This document shows, piece by piece, positions 35,558 through 43,513 of a stretch of DNA of 44,245 nucleotides. The DNA is from Mycobacterium sp. E1747 (GTDB taxonomy: Bacteria; Actinomycetota; Actinomycetes; Mycobacteriales; Mycobacteriaceae). Position 1 is the stretch's first letter, and every line of letters starts with the position of its first letter. The stretch is from assembly GCF_001667775.1 (NCBI RefSeq), contig NZ_LZJI01000139.1, positions 1 to 44,245 of the forward strand. Direction: 5' to 3'. Under the pieces are notes generated by a model, which ran no database searches, was not told where the DNA came from, and worked only from the letters and a program-made list of their open reading frames with translations. Both the position numbers and the translations under genes were made by a program.

Positions 35558-37825
35558 ATGACCGACAACACCCCGGACATCCCGCTGGGGTCGTGGCTGG
35601 CCGACTTGCCCGACGAGCGGCTGATCCGACTGCTAGAGCTGAGGCCGGACCTCGCCCAGCCCCCGCCCGGCAGCATCGCTGCGCTGGCCGCACGCGCTCA
35701 GGCGCGCCAGTCGGTCAAGGCCGCCACCGACGAGCTCGACTTTCTTCGCCTCGCGGTGCTCGACGCGCTGCTGGTGCTCCAGGCCGACACCGCGCCGGTG
35801 CCGACGACGAAACTGCTGGCGTTGATTGGTGAGCGCGCTCGCGAGGCCGACGTGCTGGGCGCTCTGGACGACCTCCGCGAGCGGGCGTTGGTCTGGGGTG
35901 ACAGCGCGCTCCGCATCGCGCCGGACGCCGGAACGGCGCTGCCGTGGCACCCCGGCCAAGTCACCCTCGAGGACGCCTCCCGCACGGGCGAAGAGATCGC
36001 AAACCTCATCGACGGCCTGAACCCGGCCCAGCTCGAGGTGCTGGAGAAGCTCCTCGAGGGTTCCCCGATGGGCCGCACCCGTGACGCCGCGCCCGGCGCC
36101 CCCGCGGACCGGCCGGTGCCTCAGCTGTTGGCGATGGGGCTGCTGCGGCGCATCGACGCCGAGACCGTGATCCTGCCCCGCCACGTCGGGCAGGTGCTGC
36201 GCGGCGAACAACCCGGCCCGATGCAGCTGACCGCACCCGATCCGGTCGTGTCGACCACCACCGCCGACGATGCCGACGCGGCGGCGGCCGGGGCGACCAT
36301 CGACCTGCTGCGAGAACTCGATGTCGTGATCGAAACGCTAGCGGCCGCACCGGTTTCCGAGCTGCGCAGCGGCGGACTGGGAATTCGTGACGTCAAACGG
36401 CTCAGCAAGTCGACGGGCATCGAGGATTCGCGGCTGGGCCTGATCCTCGAGTTGGCGGCCGCGGCCGGATTGATCGCCAGCGGGATGCCCGACCCGGAAC
36501 CGGCCGCCGGCCCCAACCACGATGGACCATTCTGGGCGCCAACGGTGGCCACCGACCGGTTCACGGCGCTACCCACCGCCGAGCGCTGGCAGCTACTGGC
36601 CAGCAGCTGGCTGGACCTGCCGAGCCGCCCGGCCCTGATCGGCAGCCGCGGTCCGGACGCCAAACCCTATGGCGCCCTCACCGATGCGCTGTATTCGACG
36701 GCCGCGCCGCTGGATCGCCGGCTGCTGCTGGGCACGCTGGCCCAATTGCCCCCGGGCGCCGGCGTCAACGCGGTCTCGGCGTCCGAGGCGCTGATCTGGC
36801 GACGCCCCCGCTGGGCCAAGCGGCTGCAGCCCGGACCCGTGGGTGACCTGCTGGCCGAGAGTCACGCGCTGGGCCTGGTAGGTCGCGGGGCGCTCAGCAC
36901 CCCCGGCCGTGCCCTGCTCGATGAGCCCGCCGACCCTCGCGCCGCGGTCGACGCCATGGCGCGGGCATTGCCGAAACCGATCGATTACTTCCTGCTTCAG
37001 GCTGACCTGACCGTCGTCGTGCCGGGGCCATTGGACCGCGATCTCGCCGAGGACCTGGCCGCGGTGGCCACGGTCGAATCGGCGGGCACCGCGATGGTGT
37101 ATCGCATCAGCGAACAGTCGATCCGGCATGCGCTCGACGTGGGCAAGACCCGCGACTGGATGCATGCCCTGTTTGCCAGGCATTCCAAAACGCCCGTCCC
37201 GCAGGGGCTCACCTACCTGATCGATGACGTCGCGCGACGGCATGGTCAGCTGCGGATCGGCATGGCCGCTTCGTTCGTGCGATGTGAGGACCCCGCTCTG
37301 CTGGCCCAGGCCGTCGCCGCACCCGCGACGGAAGGGGTGCAACTGCGCGCCTTGGCCCCGACCGTCGCGGTGTCTCCGGCGCCGATCGCCGAGGTGCTGA
37401 TCGCGCTGCGCGCGGCGGGCTTCGCCCCGGCAGCCGAGGACTCCACCGGCGCCATCGTCGACGTTCGCCCCCGCGGCGCCCGGGTGCCCGCGCCGCAGCA
37501 ACGACGGCCCTACCGCCCGATGCCACGCCCCAACAGCGAGAGCCTCAACGCCGTGGTCGCGGTGCTGCGCAAGGTGACCGCCGCACCGTTCGGCAGCAAT
37601 CGCGCCGATCCGGGGGTCACCATGTCGTTGTTGCAGCGCGCGGCCAGGGAACAAGACACGCTGGTGATCGGTTATCTGGATGCTGCGGGTGTCGCCACCC
37701 AGCGGGTGGTGTCGCCGATCACCGTTCGGGGCGGTCAGCTGACCGCATTCGACTCGGCGTCGGGGCGCCTGCGTGACTTCGCCATCCACCGCATCACGTC
37801 GGTGGTGTCGGCCAACGGCCGATAA
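35558..37825 (+). CDS. Helicase-associated protein with XPB/Ssl2 N-terminal-type domain (Rv0862c-like)
   Basis: A 755-residue protein, orthologous to Rv0862c (756 residues). No Walker motifs are present. The N-terminal part consists of several winged-helix-like repeats; the middle (about 540-640: KPIDYFLLQADLTVVVPGPLDRDLAEDLAAVA, then YRISEQSIRHALDVG) matches the helicase XPB/Ssl2 N-terminal domain family. The C-terminal segment (about 685-755: TLVIGYLDAAGVATQRVVSPITVRGGQLTAFDSASGRLRDFAIHRI) looks like a WYL-type ligand- or nucleic-acid-binding domain. The XPB helicase gene follows after 51 bp, so a partnership in DNA repair or transcription-linked repair is the natural inference. The start was chosen on the conserved MTDNTPDIPLGSWLADLPD N-terminus. 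Confidence 0.9.
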   Translation: MTDNTPDIPLGSWLADLPDERLIRLLELRPDLAQPPPGSIAALAARAQARQSVKAATDELDFLRLAVLDALLVLQADTAPVPTTKLLALIGERAREADVLGALDDLRERALVWGDSALRIAPDAGTALPWHPGQVTLEDASRTGEEIANLIDGLNPAQLEVLEKLLEGSPMGRTRDAAPGAPADRPVPQLLAMGLLRRIDAETVILPRHVGQVLRGEQPGPMQLTAPDPVVSTTTADDADAAAAGATIDLLRELDVVIETLAAAPVSELRSGGLGIRDVKRLSKSTGIEDSRLGLILELAAAAGLIASGMPDPEPAAGPNHDGPFWAPTVATDRFTALPTAERWQLLASSWLDLPSRPALIGSRGPDAKPYGALTDALYSTAAPLDRRLLLGTLAQLPPGAGVNAVSASEALIWRRPRWAKRLQPGPVGDLLAESHALGLVGRGALSTPGRALLDEPADPRAAVDAMARALPKPIDYFLLQADLTVVVPGPLDRDLAEDLAAVATVESAGTAMVYRISEQSIRHALDVGKTRDWMHALFARHSKTPVPQGLTYLIDDVARRHGQLRIGMAASFVRCEDPALLAQAVAAPATEGVQLRALAPTVAVSPAPIAEVLIALRAAGFAPAAEDSTGAIVDVRPRGARVPAPQQRRPYRPMPRPNSESLNAVVAVLRKVTAAPFGSNRADPGVTMSLLQRAAREQDTLVIGYLDAAGVATQRVVSPITVRGGQLTAFDSASGRLRDFAIHRITSVVSANGR

Positions 37826-37876
37826 TGGATTGCGGCCAGGCGCGCGCCCGCGAGACGATGAGAAGGAGTTGGGCCA

Positions 37877-39526
37877 TTGACTGACGGCCCGTTGATCGTG
37901 CAGTCCGACAAGACGGTGCTGCTCGAGGTCGACCACGAGCAGGCCGGCGCGGCACGCGCGGCCATCGCGCCGTTCGCCGAGCTGGAGCGTGCGCCCGAGC
38001 ATGTGCACACCTACCGCATCACGCCGTTGGCGCTGTGGAACGCCCGCGCCGCCGGCCATGACGCCGAACAGGTCGTCGATGCGCTGGTCAGCTTCTCGCG
38101 CTACGCGGTGCCCCAGCCGCTGCTGGTCGACATCGTCGACACCATGGCCCGCTACGGCCGCCTGCAATTGGTCAAACACCCGGCGCACGGCCTCACGCTG
38201 CTCAGCCTGGACCGCGCGGTGCTCGAGGAGGTGCTGCGCAACAAGAAGATCGCACCCATGCTCGGCGCCCGCATCGACGACGACACCGTCATCGTGCACC
38301 CCAGCGAGCGCGGCCGCGTCAAGCAGATGTTGCTCAAAATTGGTTGGCCCGCAGAGGATCTCGCGGGCTACGTGGACGGCGAGGCGCACCCGATCAGCCT
38401 GGCGCAGGACGGCTGGCACCTGCGCGATTACCAGCAGATGGCCACCGATTCGTTCTGGGCCGGCGGGTCCGGGGTGGTGGTGCTGCCGTGCGGGGCGGGC
38501 AAGACGCTGGTCGGCGCGGCCGCGATGGCGAAGGCCAGCGCGACGACGCTGATCCTGGTCACCAACATCGTCGCGGCGCGGCAATGGAAGCGCGAACTGG
38601 TGGCGCGTACCTCCCTCACCGAGGACGAGATCGGCGAGTATTCGGGAGAGCGCAAGGAGATTCGGCCCGTCACCATCTCGACGTATCAGATGATCACCCG
38701 CCGCACCAAGGGTGAGTACCGGCATCTGGAGCTTTTCGACAGCCGCGACTGGGGGCTGATCATCTACGACGAGGTACACCTGCTGCCCGCGCCGGTGTTC
38801 CGGATGACCGCCGACCTGCAGTCCAAGCGACGCCTGGGCCTGACCGCCACCCTGGTCCGCGAAGACGGCCGCGAGGGCGACGTGTTCTCCCTGATCGGCC
38901 CGAAGCGCTACGACGCGCCGTGGAAGGACATCGAGGCGCAGGGCTGGATCGCGCCGGCCGAGTGCGTCGAGGTGCGGGTGACCATGACCGACAACGAGCG
39001 GATGATGTACGCCACCGCCGAACCCGAAGAGCGCTACAAGCTTTGCTCGACAGCGCATTCGAAGATCGCGGTGGTGAAGTCGGTGCTCGGCCGCCACCCC
39101 GGCGAGCAGACGCTGGTGATCGGCGCCTACCTCGACCAGCTCGATGAGTTGGGCGCCGAGCTGAACGCTCCGGTGATCCAGGGGTCGACCCGGACCAAGG
39201 AACGCGAGGAGCTGTTCGACGCGTTCCGCCGGGGCGAGGTGTCCACACTGGTGGTGTCCAAGGTCGCCAACTTCTCCATCGACCTGCCGGAAGCCTCTGT
39301 CGCGGTACAGGTTTCGGGGACCTTCGGCTCCCGCCAGGAGGAGGCGCAGCGGCTGGGCCGGTTATTGCGGCCCAAGGCCGACGGTGGTGGCGCCATCTTC
39401 TACTCCGTGGTGGCGCGCGACAGCCTGGACGCGGAGTATGCCGCGCACCGGCAGCGTTTCCTCGCCGAGCAGGGCTACGGCTACATCATCCGCGACGCCG
39501 ACGACCTGCTGGGCCCGGCGATTTAG
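37877..39526 (+). CDS. ercc3: DNA repair helicase XPB
   Basis: A 549-residue superfamily 2 helicase, nearly identical to Rv0861c. An N-terminal XPB-type domain (about 1-170) precedes the motor. Motifs are Walker A GAGKT (206-210), DEVH (298-301), TAT (323-325), the XPB-specific RED motif (328-330) and motif VI QEEAQRLGRLLRPK. A C-terminal segment (DAEYAAHRQRFLAEQGYGYII) is typical of bacterial XPB. Purified mycobacterial XPB is a 3'-5' ATP-dependent helicase. The start is TTG with an AGAAGGAG ribosome binding site, giving the same N-terminus (MTDGPLIVQSDKTVLLEVDH) as the orthologue. The conserved M. tuberculosis-like gene order ends here; accessory genes follow. Confidence 0.95.
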   Translation: MTDGPLIVQSDKTVLLEVDHEQAGAARAAIAPFAELERAPEHVHTYRITPLALWNARAAGHDAEQVVDALVSFSRYAVPQPLLVDIVDTMARYGRLQLVKHPAHGLTLLSLDRAVLEEVLRNKKIAPMLGARIDDDTVIVHPSERGRVKQMLLKIGWPAEDLAGYVDGEAHPISLAQDGWHLRDYQQMATDSFWAGGSGVVVLPCGAGKTLVGAAAMAKASATTLILVTNIVAARQWKRELVARTSLTEDEIGEYSGERKEIRPVTISTYQMITRRTKGEYRHLELFDSRDWGLIIYDEVHLLPAPVFRMTADLQSKRRLGLTATLVREDGREGDVFSLIGPKRYDAPWKDIEAQGWIAPAECVEVRVTMTDNERMMYATAEPEERYKLCSTAHSKIAVVKSVLGRHPGEQTLVIGAYLDQLDELGAELNAPVIQGSTRTKEREELFDAFRRGEVSTLVVSKVANFSIDLPEASVAVQVSGTFGSRQEEAQRLGRLLRPKADGGGAIFYSVVARDSLDAEYAAHRQRFLAEQGYGYIIRDADDLLGPAI

Positions 39527-39552
39527 ACGCAACGGCGGAACACTTTCGGCTA

Positions 39553-39587
39553 AGTTGCCTAGTGCAACTATTGCATAGCGCTATAGT
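39553..39587 (+). promoter_or_regulatory. Promoter with three overlapping dyads upstream of FAD monooxygenase 2
   Basis: AGTTGC-CTAGT-GCAACT (39553-39569), TGCAA-CTA-TTGCA (39563-39575) and the perfect 10-bp palindrome ATAGCGCTAT (39575-39584) overlap one another and run into a TATAGT -10 element (39582-39587). The start codon is 33 bp further on. Base composition is locally A+T rich. Dense symmetry over a promoter suggests a MarR- or TetR-type repressor, but no regulator gene is adjacent. Confidence 0.55.
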
Positions 39588-39619
39588 GGGACCAACTCCA
39601 TCGCCGGAGAGGTGGGCCC

Positions 39620-40804
39620 ATGAAGATTGGCATTGTCGGCGCCGGCATCGCCGGTCCCACGCTTGCGTATTGGTTGTGGCGCTATGGCCACGAAACCACC
39701 TTGATCGAGAAGGCGCCGCAACTCCGCACCGGCGGCTACGTCGTGGACTTCTGGGGTGGCGGGTATACGGTTGCCGAACGTATGGGACTCACCGCCGAGC
39801 TGCACGCGGCGGGATACGCGGTACGCGAGGTCCGACTCGTCGATCGGAATTCGCAACGGGTGGGGGGCTTTTCGGCCGAGGTGTTCAGGCGAAACGTGGG
39901 CGGCCGGTTCGTCACCGTGGCCCGCGGCGATCTGTCCGCCATGGTCTATCGCTGCATCGACGGCCAGACTGAAACGTTGTTCGCCGAAAGCGTGTCGGCG
40001 ATCGAGCAAGACGACTCGGGGGTACGGGTCACCCTCGAAGGCGGCGGGTCGCGGCAATTCGACCTGCTCATCGGCGCGGGCGGCATTCATTCTCCCGTGC
40101 GGGATTTGGTATTCGGCCCCGAGTCGAGATTCGAGACGGACCTCGGCTACCGAGTCGCGGCATTCGAGACCGAGGGTTATCAGCAGCGTGACGAACTCGT
40201 GTATCTCGCCTACACCATGCCGGGGCGCATGATCAACCGTTTCGCGATGCGCGGCGGGAAGACGATGTTCCTTTTCGTATTCACCCCCGATCAAATGCGC
40301 GGCGCCGATCCACGAGATGCACGGCAAGCCAAGGCAATCCTGCATGAGGTCTTTGGTACGGCGGGCTGGGAATGCCCAGAGATCCTGCGCCATCTCGACG
40401 GCGCCTCCGACGTGTACTTCGATCGGACCAGCCAAATCGTCATGGAGCACTGGTCGAACGGCCGAGTGGCGCTCATCGGTGACGCGGCGGCCGCGGTTTC
40501 CTTGCTGGCGGGCGAAGGCACGGGGCTGGCGATGGTCCAGGCCTACGTATTGGCGGGCGAGCTCAGTCGCGCCGGAGCCGATCACGCGGATGCGTTTCGT
40601 CGCTATGAGCGACGGCTGCGCCCGATCGTCGAGGCGAGACAGCGGTCGGCGCGCGCATTCGCCGCGGTGTTCGCCCCAAAGACGGTGCCCGGCCTATGGA
40701 TCCGCAATCAGGGGTCCAGAATGTTGAACATTCCGCGGCTGGCCGACTGGATCGTGCGGAGCGAGTTCCGCGACGACATCGCACTGCCCGAGTACGCCGC
40801 GTAG
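39620..40804 (+). CDS. FAD-dependent monooxygenase (TetX/PHBH-like), first of the accessory cluster
   Basis: A 394-residue flavoprotein monooxygenase. It has FAD motif GAGIAGPTLAYWLWRYG (residues 7-23), an Arg-rich loop with GDLS (VARGDLSAMVYR), a DG-like motif reading GAGGIHSPVRD in place of GADGxxS, and the GD motif ALIGDAAAAVSLLAGEGTGLAM. This pattern is that of the TetX/aromatic hydroxylase branch. A GGAGAGGTGG ribosome binding site precedes the ATG. Composition is slightly lower in G+C than the flanking core genes (several ATTCATTC and TTTGGTATTC stretches), which fits later acquisition. It is a distant paralogue of the other FAD monooxygenase 0.7 kb downstream (shared GxASIAGP/GAGIAGP start). 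Substrate unknown. Confidence 0.9.
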   Translation: MKIGIVGAGIAGPTLAYWLWRYGHETTLIEKAPQLRTGGYVVDFWGGGYTVAERMGLTAELHAAGYAVREVRLVDRNSQRVGGFSAEVFRRNVGGRFVTVARGDLSAMVYRCIDGQTETLFAESVSAIEQDDSGVRVTLEGGGSRQFDLLIGAGGIHSPVRDLVFGPESRFETDLGYRVAAFETEGYQQRDELVYLAYTMPGRMINRFAMRGGKTMFLFVFTPDQMRGADPRDARQAKAILHEVFGTAGWECPEILRHLDGASDVYFDRTSQIVMEHWSNGRVALIGDAAAAVSLLAGEGTGLAMVQAYVLAGELSRAGADHADAFRRYERRLRPIVEARQRSARAFAAVFAPKTVPGLWIRNQGSRMLNIPRLADWIVRSEFRDDIALPEYAA

Positions 40805-40811
40805 CCGTGTG

Positions 40812-40826
40812 CGCAAGGCTCTTGCG
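40812..40826 (+). terminator. Small hairpin after FAD monooxygenase 2
   Basis: CGCAAG-GCT-CTTGCG is a perfect 6-bp stem with a 3-nt loop, 7 nt after the stop codon. It probably reduces read-through into the next gene. Confidence 0.5.
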
Positions 40827-40845
40827 AGCCATGCGCCGTTCGCCG

Positions 40846-40873
40846 AATTTGATATCACCCGCGACATCAAATT
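40846..40873. promoter_or_regulatory. A+T-rich inverted repeat upstream of the ABM gene
   Basis: AATTTGAT (40846-40853) is the exact complement of ATCAAATT (40866-40873), with a 12-bp centre. Eight A+T-rich arm positions of this kind are unusual in a genome of about two-thirds G+C. It lies 147 bp before the ABM-family start; an ACTATAG -10-like sequence follows at about 40913-40919. Confidence 0.4.
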
Positions 40874-41020
40874 GGGGACGCACGCATTGTCCCGGACTCG
40901 GCGCGGCGACGAACTATAGCCGAACAGCTTTCCCAGAAGCGGAAACCACATTCTCAATCTTGGTGGCCGAACCCGGCGACGGCCGGCCGGATATCTTGAG
41001 ATCGCGACCAAGGAGATGAC

Positions 41021-41314
41021 ATGCCAGTCACGGTGATACTCGAACTGCAGTTCAAACCCGACGCGGTGCCGCAGGCGCGCGACGTCATGGGCCGGGCGTT
41101 GCGGGATACCCGGGCCTTCGCCGGGAATCTTCATACCGACGTGCTGGTCGACGAGGACGACGAGGCCCACTGGTTGATCTACGAGCTGTGGGACACAGTC
41201 GATCACGACGAGGCTTATCGCGCCTTCCGCGCCGGCGATGGACGACTGACCGAGTTGCCGCCGCTGCTCGCCGCGCCCCCCGTCAAGAAGCGGTACGTCA
41301 CTTCCGACCTCTGA
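41021..41314 (+). CDS. ABM-fold (antibiotic biosynthesis monooxygenase/YgiN-like) protein
   Basis: A 97-residue dimeric ferredoxin-like (ABM) protein. It shows a first strand VTVILELQFKPDAV, then helix QARDVMGRALRDTRAF, followed by GNLHTDVLVDEDDEAHWLIYELWDTVDHDEAYRAFRAG. The HWLIYELWDTVDHDEAYR phrase is the hallmark of quinol-oxygenase/ABM-like proteins, which oxidise aromatic or quinol substrates without a cofactor or act as accessory dimers. A perfect AAGGAG ribosome binding site lies 5 nt before the ATG. It is flanked by two FAD monooxygenases on the same strand, so a shared substrate pathway is likely. No enzyme activity can be assigned from sequence alone. Confidence 0.85.
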   Translation: MPVTVILELQFKPDAVPQARDVMGRALRDTRAFAGNLHTDVLVDEDDEAHWLIYELWDTVDHDEAYRAFRAGDGRLTELPPLLAAPPVKKRYVTSDL

Positions 41315-41422
41315 CGCGCTAAGTCAGCGCGGGAATCACCTCGCGCACCTGTTCCGGCGATGAGTGGCGGCCGGCCCGGGCACGGCGTAACGCCGTCCCG
41401 CTCGATCGGCAACGGCTTGACC

Positions 41423-41458
41423 CCCGCTAGGCTTACCCATCGTCAAGCTAGCGGGAGG
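41423..41458 (+). promoter_or_regulatory. Dyad overlapping the ribosome binding site of FAD monooxygenase 3
   Basis: CCCGCTA (41423-41429) and GCTT (41431-41434) pair with AAGC (41445-41448) and TAGCGGG (41449-41455), giving 11 paired bases with one bulged G and a 10-nt loop. The right arm runs into the GGGAGG ribosome binding site (41453-41458). A TAGGCT -10-like element (41428-41433) lies in the left arm, so it may act as an operator or as an RNA hairpin covering the ribosome binding site. Confidence 0.45.
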
Positions 41459-41463
41459 TCGGT

Positions 41464-42705
41464 ATGCGCATACTGGTCTCCGGCGCCAGCATCGCCGGCC
41501 CGGTGCTGGCCTACTGGCTGACCCGGCGCGGCTTCGACGTCACCGTCGTCGAGCCCGCGCCCACGCTGCGCAAGACCGGTGGCCACGCCGTCGACCTGTT
41601 CCGTCCAGCGCTGGAGATCTCGGCCGAGATGGGCGTATTGCCCCGGATCGAAGCACGCGCCACCGGAACGAACCGCATGATCATGCATCGGGAAGGCCGC
41701 GCGCGGCCGTTCGAGATCGATCTCAGCAAGATCTACTCGGCCACGTCGGGCCGGCACGTGGAGATCATGCGCGACGACCTCAGCGAGATCTATTACGCCG
41801 CAGGTCGCGACGACGTGGAATACCTGTTCGGTGACACGATCACCTCGATCGACCCCGACGGCGAGGTGACGTTCGAGCATGCCCCCGTCCGGCGGTTCGA
41901 CGCCGTCGTCGGCGCCGACGGGCTGCACTCCAACGTCCGGCGGTTGACCTTCGGCGACGAGGCCAACCAAACCCGGTTCCTCGGCGGCTATCTGGCGGTG
42001 GTGTCGGCGCCCAAGGCGCTCGCCTGCCGCGGCGAGATGACCTGCCACGTCGGCGTCGGCCGCCTCGCGGCCATCTACACCGCCGAGCACCTCGACGACG
42101 CGCGCGCCGTCTTCCTGTTCCGCAGCAACCGTGAACTCGACTTTGACCACCGGGATACCTTGCGGCAGAAGGAGTTGCTGCGGGCGGCGTTCGCGAACAT
42201 GCACGAGCAGGTGAGCGATTGGCTCGGCGAAGTCGACCGCACGCCGGCCTTCTACTTCGATTCCATCAGCCAATTGCGACTGGACCGATGGTCACGCCGG
42301 CGAGTCACCCTCGTCGGCGACGCCGGATACTGCCCCGGTCCCGCGGTGGGCGGCAGCACCAGCCTCGCGGTGCTCGGCGCCTACGTACTGGCCGGCGAGC
42401 TCGCCCAGGCGGACGGCGACCTCCTGCGCGCGTTCTCCGCCTACGAATTGCAGATGCGCGAGCCGGTACACCAGAGCCGCTCGTTCGCCCGCGGCGCCGC
42501 CAAGGGCATCATCCCTGGGTCCCGGCTGGGGGTGTGGGCGTTGACCCGGGGCGCGCAGCTGGTTTCGGCGATGCCCGGGTCGTTGTCGCGGTCGCTGGCC
42601 AAACTGAACGCCAAGGGCGTCCGGTTGCACGACTCGATGCGGGTGCCCGACTACAGCGCGACCGACCCCCGGGGCAACGAACGGACCAACCGCCGATGGA
42701 ACTAG
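41464..42705 (+). CDS. FAD-dependent monooxygenase, third in the window
   Basis: A 413-residue flavoprotein monooxygenase. FAD motif GASIAGPVLAYWLTRRGFDV is at the N-terminus, with GGHAVDLFRPALEI just after, then the DG motif VVGADGLHSNVRRLTFG and the GD motif VTLVGDAGYCPGPAVGGSTSLAVLGAYVLAGEL. This is the TetX-like branch; the C-terminus (about 350-413) is basic and helical (SLSRSLAKLNAKGVRLHD). The start ATG has GGGAGG 5 nt upstream. It is more G+C rich than the first monooxygenase of the cluster and probably diverged from it long ago. After its TAG stop the same frame remains open for 30 codons. Substrate unknown; it could act in series with the neighbouring ABM protein. Confidence 0.9.
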   Translation: MRILVSGASIAGPVLAYWLTRRGFDVTVVEPAPTLRKTGGHAVDLFRPALEISAEMGVLPRIEARATGTNRMIMHREGRARPFEIDLSKIYSATSGRHVEIMRDDLSEIYYAAGRDDVEYLFGDTITSIDPDGEVTFEHAPVRRFDAVVGADGLHSNVRRLTFGDEANQTRFLGGYLAVVSAPKALACRGEMTCHVGVGRLAAIYTAEHLDDARAVFLFRSNRELDFDHRDTLRQKELLRAAFANMHEQVSDWLGEVDRTPAFYFDSISQLRLDRWSRRRVTLVGDAGYCPGPAVGGSTSLAVLGAYVLAGELAQADGDLLRAFSAYELQMREPVHQSRSFARGAAKGIIPGSRLGVWALTRGAQLVSAMPGSLSRSLAKLNAKGVRLHDSMRVPDYSATDPRGNERTNRRWN

Positions 42706-42798
42706 TCGGGGTCGGGATCCGGAGTGCTGCTGGACGACCCGAAGGCCTTCCCTCGCGCACAACGGCGGCGGATCGCCGCGGCCCTGAAACGGGTTTAG
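42706..42798 (+). other. In-frame open extension after the TAG stop of FAD monooxygenase 3
   Basis: Reading on past the amber stop gives SGSGSG, then VLLDDPKAFPRAQRRRIAAALKRV and TAG. The second part has coding-like composition with a basic amphipathic helix. It could be a relic of a longer C-terminus, a 24-codon ORF from GTG at 42724, or chance in a high-G+C gap. It is not called as a gene. Confidence 0.25.
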
Positions 42799-42813
42799 GC
42801 ATACCGTTGGGGC

Positions 42814-43440
42814 ATGGCCTCCAAGCACACGCTCTTTCGCCTCTTTTACCGAATCGGCTTCACCCCGTGGGACGGTCATCCGATCGCACAGAAATTGCGA
42901 GACCTGGTCGAGGGCACCGATGACACGCCCCCGCTGCCGATCGGATCGGCCCTCGACCTCGGGTGCGGTACCGGTGACTCCTCGATCTACCTCGCACAGC
43001 ACGGATGGAAGGTCACCGGCGTCGATTTCGTCGCGAAGGCACTCGAGAAGGCCCGCGCCAAGGCCGCCAATCTGCCGGTCGACTTCGTCGGGGCCGACGT
43101 CACGCGCCTGAGTCGGACGGCGATCGGCACGGGCTTCCACCTGATCGTCGACAACGGCTGTCTGCACAACATGAGCGATGCGGATCGCGAGGCGTACGTC
43201 CGAGAGGTCAGCGCGGTGGCCGCGTCCGGCGCACGCCTGTTCATCGTCGCGTTCCGTCCCGGCGGGAGGTTCGGCGTGCCGGGTGTCGAGCCCGCCGAGA
43301 TGGAATCACGATTCTCCGCCGGATGGACGCTGTTGTCCGCAGGCGACGAGGGGGACCTCGATGAAGCGCGGCTGAGTCGGGGAAATGCGCGCGAGCAGAG
43401 CCCGGCGCGGTACTACCTCTTCCAGCGCCGCGACACCTGA
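42814..43440 (+). CDS. Class I SAM-dependent methyltransferase
   Basis: A 208-residue methyltransferase. Motif I is ALDLGCGTGDSSIYLAQHGWKVTGVDF (about residues 46-72), with the acidic motif II Asp at its end; VDFVGADVTRL gives motif III and FHLIVDNGCLHNMSDADREAYVRE motif IV. The N-terminus (KHTLFRLFYRIGFTPWDGH) and the TPW-like phrase resemble thiopurine methyltransferase/TehB-type small-molecule methyltransferases. It is the last gene of the accessory cluster and could methylate hydroxyl groups introduced by the monooxygenases, although no substrate evidence exists. A strong hairpin follows its stop. Confidence 0.88.
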   Translation: MASKHTLFRLFYRIGFTPWDGHPIAQKLRDLVEGTDDTPPLPIGSALDLGCGTGDSSIYLAQHGWKVTGVDFVAKALEKARAKAANLPVDFVGADVTRLSRTAIGTGFHLIVDNGCLHNMSDADREAYVREVSAVAASGARLFIVAFRPGGRFGVPGVEPAEMESRFSAGWTLLSAGDEGDLDEARLSRGNAREQSPARYYLFQRRDT

Positions 43441-43443
43441 TCC

Positions 43444-43503
43444 GCGAGCAGACGCAAAATCGCACTGCGGGAACAATTCCCATGCGATTCTGCGTCTGCT
43501 CGC
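43444..43503. terminator. Long bidirectional hairpin between methyltransferase and fadB
   Basis: A 21-bp stem pairs 43444-43464 with 43483-43503 (arms begin GCGAGCAGACGCA and end TGCGTCTGCTCGC) with one mismatch. An inner GGGAA-CAA-TTCCC stem lies at 43469-43481. The GAGCAGACGCA..AATCGCA sequence is, from memory, dispersed in many mycobacterial intergenic gaps. It fits a shared terminator of two convergent genes. Confidence 0.75.
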
Positions 43504-43513
43504 CCAGCCTGTC

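Noticed and set aside
36593..39097. An 834-codon minus-strand frame opposite the helicase-associated protein and XPB genes
   Set aside because: It mirrors conserved codons of two recognised genes, spans their boundary, and has shadow-frame composition.
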